This document shows, one piece after another, positions 34,450 through 36,796 of a stretch of 36,796 nt of DNA (positions are counted from its first letter, which is position 1; every line of letters begins with the position of its first letter). The notes beneath the pieces were generated by a model. It was not told the origin of the DNA. It searched no databases and saw only the letters and a program-made list of their open reading frames with translations. Source of the DNA: an uncultured Ruminococcus sp. (GTDB lineage Bacteria > Bacillota > Clostridia > Oscillospirales > Acutalibacteraceae); the NCBI GenBank assembly GCA_902796915.1, contig CADBQS010000068.1, positions 1-36,796 of the forward strand. Direction: 5' to 3'. Position numbers and translations under genes: made by a program.

Positions 34450-34794
34450 CTATCTAACCTTTTCAACTAACGCTGCGAAAGCCTTTTCGTCAGAAATAGC
34501 TATTTCTGATAACATTTTACGGTTAAGCATAATATTAGCTCTTTTAAGTCCATTCATAAACTGAGAATAGTTTATACCATTCATACGGCATGCTGCTGAA
34601 ATTCTTGTTATCCATAAACGACGAAAATCACGCTTTCTATGTCTACGTCCAATATATGCATAATTTCCAGATTTCATTACAGCTTGTTTAGCCATTTTAA
34701 AATGCTTACTTTTTGCTCCCCAATAACCTTTAGCAAGTTTCAAAACCTTTTTTCTTCTTTTTCTAGTAGCTAATGCACCCTTTATACGTGCCAT
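34450..34794 (-). CDS. rplT: Ribosomal protein bL20
   Basis: The 114-residue 50S protein is needed for early large-subunit assembly and is the likely autoregulator of this operon. The sequence [65 protein letters not shown] is typical. ATG at 34794 is chosen because GGAGGT lies 7 bases upstream and would itself be coding if an earlier ATG (34809) were used. Confidence 0.98.
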   Translation of the reverse strand: MARIKGALATRKRRKKVLKLAKGYWGAKSKHFKMAKQAVMKSGNYAYIGRRHRKRDFRRLWITRISAACRMNGINYSQFMNGLKRANIMLNRKMLSEIAISDEKAFAALVEKVR

Positions 34795-34837
34795 TTTATT
34801 TACCTCCAATTATATAATCACTTTAATTTATCATTTT

Positions 34838-35035
34838 TTATTTATAAGGAATCAATCTTTTAATTTGTGCTACATTAGTTTTATCTGCTGTCGTAGTTTG
34901 TCTTAAAGTTCTCTTTCTCTTTGTGGATTTCTTACTTAATATATGGCTTTTATTTGCGTGTCCTCTTATAATTTTTCCACTTTTTGAAATCTTAAAACGT
35001 TTCTTTGAACCGCTATGAGTTTTTATTTTAGGCAT
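34838..35035 (-). CDS. rpmI: Ribosomal protein bL35
   Basis: This 65-residue basic 50S protein ([42 protein letters not shown]) lies between infC and rplT, the conserved operon order. It starts 7 bases after the infC stop. Confidence 0.98.
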   Translation of the reverse strand: MPKIKTHSGSKKRFKISKSGKIIRGHANKSHILSKKSTKRKRTLRQTTTADKTNVAQIKRLIPYK

Positions 35036-35042
35036 TTTAATC

Positions 35043-35678
35043 TTACTCTCCTTCGTTATTTTGGATAGCCGAATTTTGTTCTTGTGATTTATTTTGAATT
35101 GCCTGTTTATTATTTTCGACTTCCGAATTTTTTTCTGTTTTTTGAGCTTTATTTTTAGTTGCTGATTGGGCTTTAGCTGTAAGGAACATTAACATACTGC
35201 GTCCATCTAATTTAGCTGCCTTTTCCACGTTAGTAAATTCCGAACAAGCCTTTGCAAATTTTTCCATTATATCATATCCGATTTCAGGATGACCCATCTC
35301 TCTACCTTTAAATCTAATAGAAACCTTGATTTTATCCCCACTATTAGCAAAACGCATCGCATGCCCTACTTTTGTTTCAAAATCGTGAGTATCAATATTA
35401 ACAGATAATCTAATCTCTTTAATATCAACTACCTTTTGATTCTTTTTAGCTTCTTTTTCTTTCTTAGCTTGCTCAAATTTGTATTTACCGTAATTCATGA
35501 TTTTGCAAACCGGTGGAACAGCCTGTGGAGCTATTTTCACAAGATCGAGATTTTCATTATTTGCAATACTTAAAGCCTTTGAGCTAGACATTATTCCTAA
35601 CTGAGACCCATCCGAACCTATAACACGTATTTCAGCATCTCTAATACTTTCATTAATCTGAAGTTCCTTGCTGCTAAT
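35043..35678 (-). CDS. infC: Translation initiation factor IF-3
   Basis: The protein (211 residues) binds the 30S subunit and rejects wrong start codons. I start at ATT (35676-35678): GGAGGTG ends 6 bases upstream, and rare ATT starts are the hallmark of infC, allowing IF-3 to repress itself. A TTG five codons earlier would place the binding site inside the gene. The N domain has [18 protein letters not shown], the C domain has [24 protein letters not shown] and [15 protein letters not shown]. After the C domain comes a tail of about 40 residues rich in Lys, Asn, Gln and Glu, longer than in most IF-3 proteins. Confidence 0.97.
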   Translation of the reverse strand: MSSKELQINESIRDAEIRVIGSDGSQLGIMSSSKALSIANNENLDLVKIAPQAVPPVCKIMNYGKYKFEQAKKEKEAKKNQKVVDIKEIRLSVNIDTHDFETKVGHAMRFANSGDKIKVSIRFKGREMGHPEIGYDIMEKFAKACSEFTNVEKAAKLDGRSMLMFLTAKAQSATKNKAQKTEKNSEVENNKQAIQNKSQEQNSAIQNNEGE

Positions 35679-35834
35679 TTTAAGCACCTCCAAAATTTTC
35701 TATAAAAATAAATTGTACAAGCAAAATTTGCTCGTACAATATCATAATCCATAAAATCATCATGAACACAATATTTACCCATGAAAGACAAAACCACATG
35801 GGTGAGAACAAATTTGCTCTTCTTTATTTTTACA
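35679..35834 (-). promoter_or_regulatory. infC operon leader with attenuator, L20-leader-like
   Basis: The roughly 155-nt untranslated leader contains a 7-bp hairpin (ACCCATG 35777-35783 / CATGGGT 35797-35803) and a terminator hairpin (35712-35740). The 10-mer GAGCAAATTT occurs twice on the minus strand: in the terminator's 5' arm (35724-35733) and upstream (35810-35819). The upstream copy could therefore pair with the terminator's 3' arm and prevent termination. In Bacillus subtilis the same operon is controlled by L20-dependent premature termination; a similar mechanism is inferred here. Confidence 0.7.
35712..35740 (-). terminator. Attenuator terminator in the infC leader
   Basis: ATTGTACGAGCAAA and TTTGCTTGTACAAT pair over about 14 bp (one G-U), followed on the minus strand by TTATTTTTATAG. 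It lies between the operon promoter and the infC ribosome binding site, so it must be bypassed for expression. Confidence 0.8.
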
Positions 35835-35840
35835 TTTTAC

Positions 35841-35869
35841 ATTTTATCATGTTCATATTTTTATGTCAA
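35841..35869 (-). promoter_or_regulatory. Promoter of infC-rpmI-rplT
   Basis: On the minus strand a perfect TTGACA (35864-35869), 17-bp spacer and TAAAAT (35841-35846). It begins 10 bases after the stop codon of the upstream orphan gene. Confidence 0.85.
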
Positions 35870-35878
35870 TATAAACTT

Positions 35879-36619
35879 TTAAAATTTTAGTGTACAAATT
35901 AAAGAGAAATAAACATTAGTAGCTACAGGACCACCATTGGCTATAACAATTGGTTGCAATGATTTTCTAAGTGACTTAGCTACGTCTCTGTCTTTGTCTG
36001 TAGCCGCTACTCTCGAAGTTTCAAGCCAATGTAATTTTTTTGTTATTTCAGCAGCACGCCATTTAAGATAATTATCTTTACCATTATTTCTTTTACATAA
36101 TTTATTTACTTCATTTAATAAATCTTTAAAATTTGATATTTTTCTTATACGATTAATACCAATCAACTCAGTCTTAAGTTCTGCATAGACCATTGCTAAT
36201 TGTTTTGCGTTGTCTTGAGATTCACTTATAATTTTATCTACTGTATCTGTATCAAAATCATTTAATTCAACTGAGTTTAATATATCTCCTTCAAGTTTAA
36301 TTATATGCTTAATCATCTTTTGCCAATATTTAGCGGTATTTATACCTACAAAAACACTACCTGGAACTGTTGTGTGTTTTTGTAATTTTTGTAATTCTTG
36401 TTTTATACATTTTAAATCTACAGGCGATTTATCAAGTTGTGCTTTTAAATTTTTAATCAAGTCTTTTTCAAACTTCTTGCCCCGATCAGTCCAACATGCC
36501 TTTTGAGCAGCAATCTCTGCATCGTTTAAACCTGAATTTTCAAGTGTTAAATTTTCTAATGTACATTCACAAAATTCATTACTAAATTTATTTAAAATTG
36601 AATTGCTTATATCTGCCAT
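35879..36619 (-). CDS. Unknown helical protein (246 residues)
   Basis: I do not recognise this protein. It is mostly helical and Lys/Glu/Asn-rich, with no N-terminal signal peptide. Possible coiled coil lies around 45-85 (FEKDLIKNLKAQLDK, CIKQELQKLQKH) and 105-170. The last 20 residues (NGGPVATNVYFSLICTLKF) are hydrophobic and differ from the rest, perhaps a C-terminal anchor or sorting element. I start at ATG 36619, 8 bases after GGAG; an in-frame GTG at 36628 overlaps that site. Its promoter has a 14-T run in the spacer. It lies between the right-end repeat and the infC operon. In style it resembles the orphans at 14148 and 16302, but no sequence similarity is obvious. Confidence 0.78.
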   Translation of the reverse strand: MADISNSILNKFSNEFCECTLENLTLENSGLNDAEIAAQKACWTDRGKKFEKDLIKNLKAQLDKSPVDLKCIKQELQKLQKHTTVPGSVFVGINTAKYWQKMIKHIIKLEGDILNSVELNDFDTDTVDKIISESQDNAKQLAMVYAELKTELIGINRIRKISNFKDLLNEVNKLCKRNNGKDNYLKWRAAEITKKLHWLETSRVAATDKDRDVAKSLRKSLQPIVIANGGPVATNVYFSLICTLKF

Positions 36620-36659
36620 AATTATCACTCCTATAATATATTTAGCTTAAACTATTTAT

Positions 36660-36687
36660 ATTGTATCAAAAAAAAAAAAAACGTCAA
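36660..36687 (-). promoter_or_regulatory. Promoter with T14 spacer, for the 35879 orphan
   Basis: On the minus strand TTGACG (36682-36687), a 16-bp spacer made of 14 consecutive T plus GA, and TACAAT (36660-36665). Gain or loss of a single T would alter the spacer length to 17 or 15, changing promoter strength. Confidence 0.75.
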
Positions 36688-36710
36688 GTACTTTTTGTGA
36701 TTTTTTTAAA

Positions 36711-36796
36711 AATAAATATCCACCCGTAAAACGGGTGGTATTTCATTTTCGGGCAAAGCCCTAATAGTACTGGCAAGCCACAAGTGGCTCTTTTTA
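36711..36796. repeat. 86-bp hairpin-rich repeat, right copy (inverted)
   Basis: Exact reverse complement of 1-86, with the same three stem-loops (CCACCCGT stem at 36720-36738, GGGC stem at 36751-36761, AGCCAC stem at 36776-36789). It lies 23 bases upstream of the -35 element of the 35879 orphan. See the left copy for interpretation. Confidence 0.85.

Noticed and set aside
14148..36619. The three orphan helical proteins as one paralogous family
   Set aside because: They share composition and helical character, but no aligned stretch was convincing by eye; similar composition in an AT-rich genome is not homology.
1..36796. The end repeats as terminal inverted repeats of a linear plasmid, phage or giant transposon
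   Set aside because: The content is core chromosomal housekeeping in conserved order, with no replication, packaging or transposition genes. A repeat-induced assembly break explains the ends more simply.

Overview
The window reads as a chromosomal segment of a low-GC (roughly 30% by eye), anaerobic, fermentative member of the Bacillota, most like a class Clostridia lineage. The basis is gene content and order: infC-rpmI-rplT; dprA-topA-plsX-rnc-(radical SAM)-smc-ftsY; rdgB-...-yhbY-nadD-yqeK-rsfS-leuS. Other support comes from the oxygen-sensitive ribonucleotide reductase pair nrdD/nrdG, acetate kinase, strong AGGAGG-type ribosome binding sites, frequent TTG/GTG starts, and an M23 protein that looks like the sporulation protein SpoIIQ. 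A species cannot be named from the sequence alone. No rRNA, tRNA, CRISPR array, transposase or phage gene was seen.

Layout. The window begins and ends with the same 86-bp hairpin-rich sequence in inverted orientation (1-86 and 36711-36796). Because the content between is ordinary chromosome, these are most likely two copies of a dispersed repeat at which the assembly broke. From 82 to 3709 lie hsp20 (-), a small membrane protein (-) and an exported, membrane-anchored 5'-nucleotidase (+). From 3762 to 6619 is the nrdD-nrdG operon behind a promoter overlapped by NrdR-type boxes. From 6756 to 14068 runs a minus-strand series, in transcription order: HD-domain protein, ackA, dnaE, pfkA, a Cys-rich DUF1540-like protein, and a RibU-like ECF transporter subunit that apparently starts with ATT.

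Positions 14148-17360 form an accessory island: two lysine/asparagine-rich helical proteins of unknown function flank the SpoIIQ-like gene, with a T14 tract between divergent promoters and two strong terminators. From 17396 to 35693 a long minus-strand housekeeping block covers translation (infC, rpmI, rplT, leuS, rsfS, yhbY, a SpoU methyltransferase), chromosome maintenance (topA, smc, dprA), membrane and secretion functions (plsX, ftsY), RNA processing (rnc) and nucleotide/NAD metabolism (rdgB, nadD, yqeK). An unrecognised gene is translationally coupled inside it, between rdgB and yhbY. The infC operon has a near-consensus promoter and a leader with an attenuator-like terminator, as expected for L20-type autoregulation. 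Behind infC lies a further orphan gene (35879-36619) whose promoter spacer contains a run of 14 T.

The most interesting signals are the homopolymer-containing promoters of the orphan helical proteins (possible phase-variable expression), the second ATT-initiated gene besides infC (a possible IF3-sensitive riboflavin transporter), the hairpin-rich end repeats, and the alternative reading frame at the end of the DUF1540-like gene.
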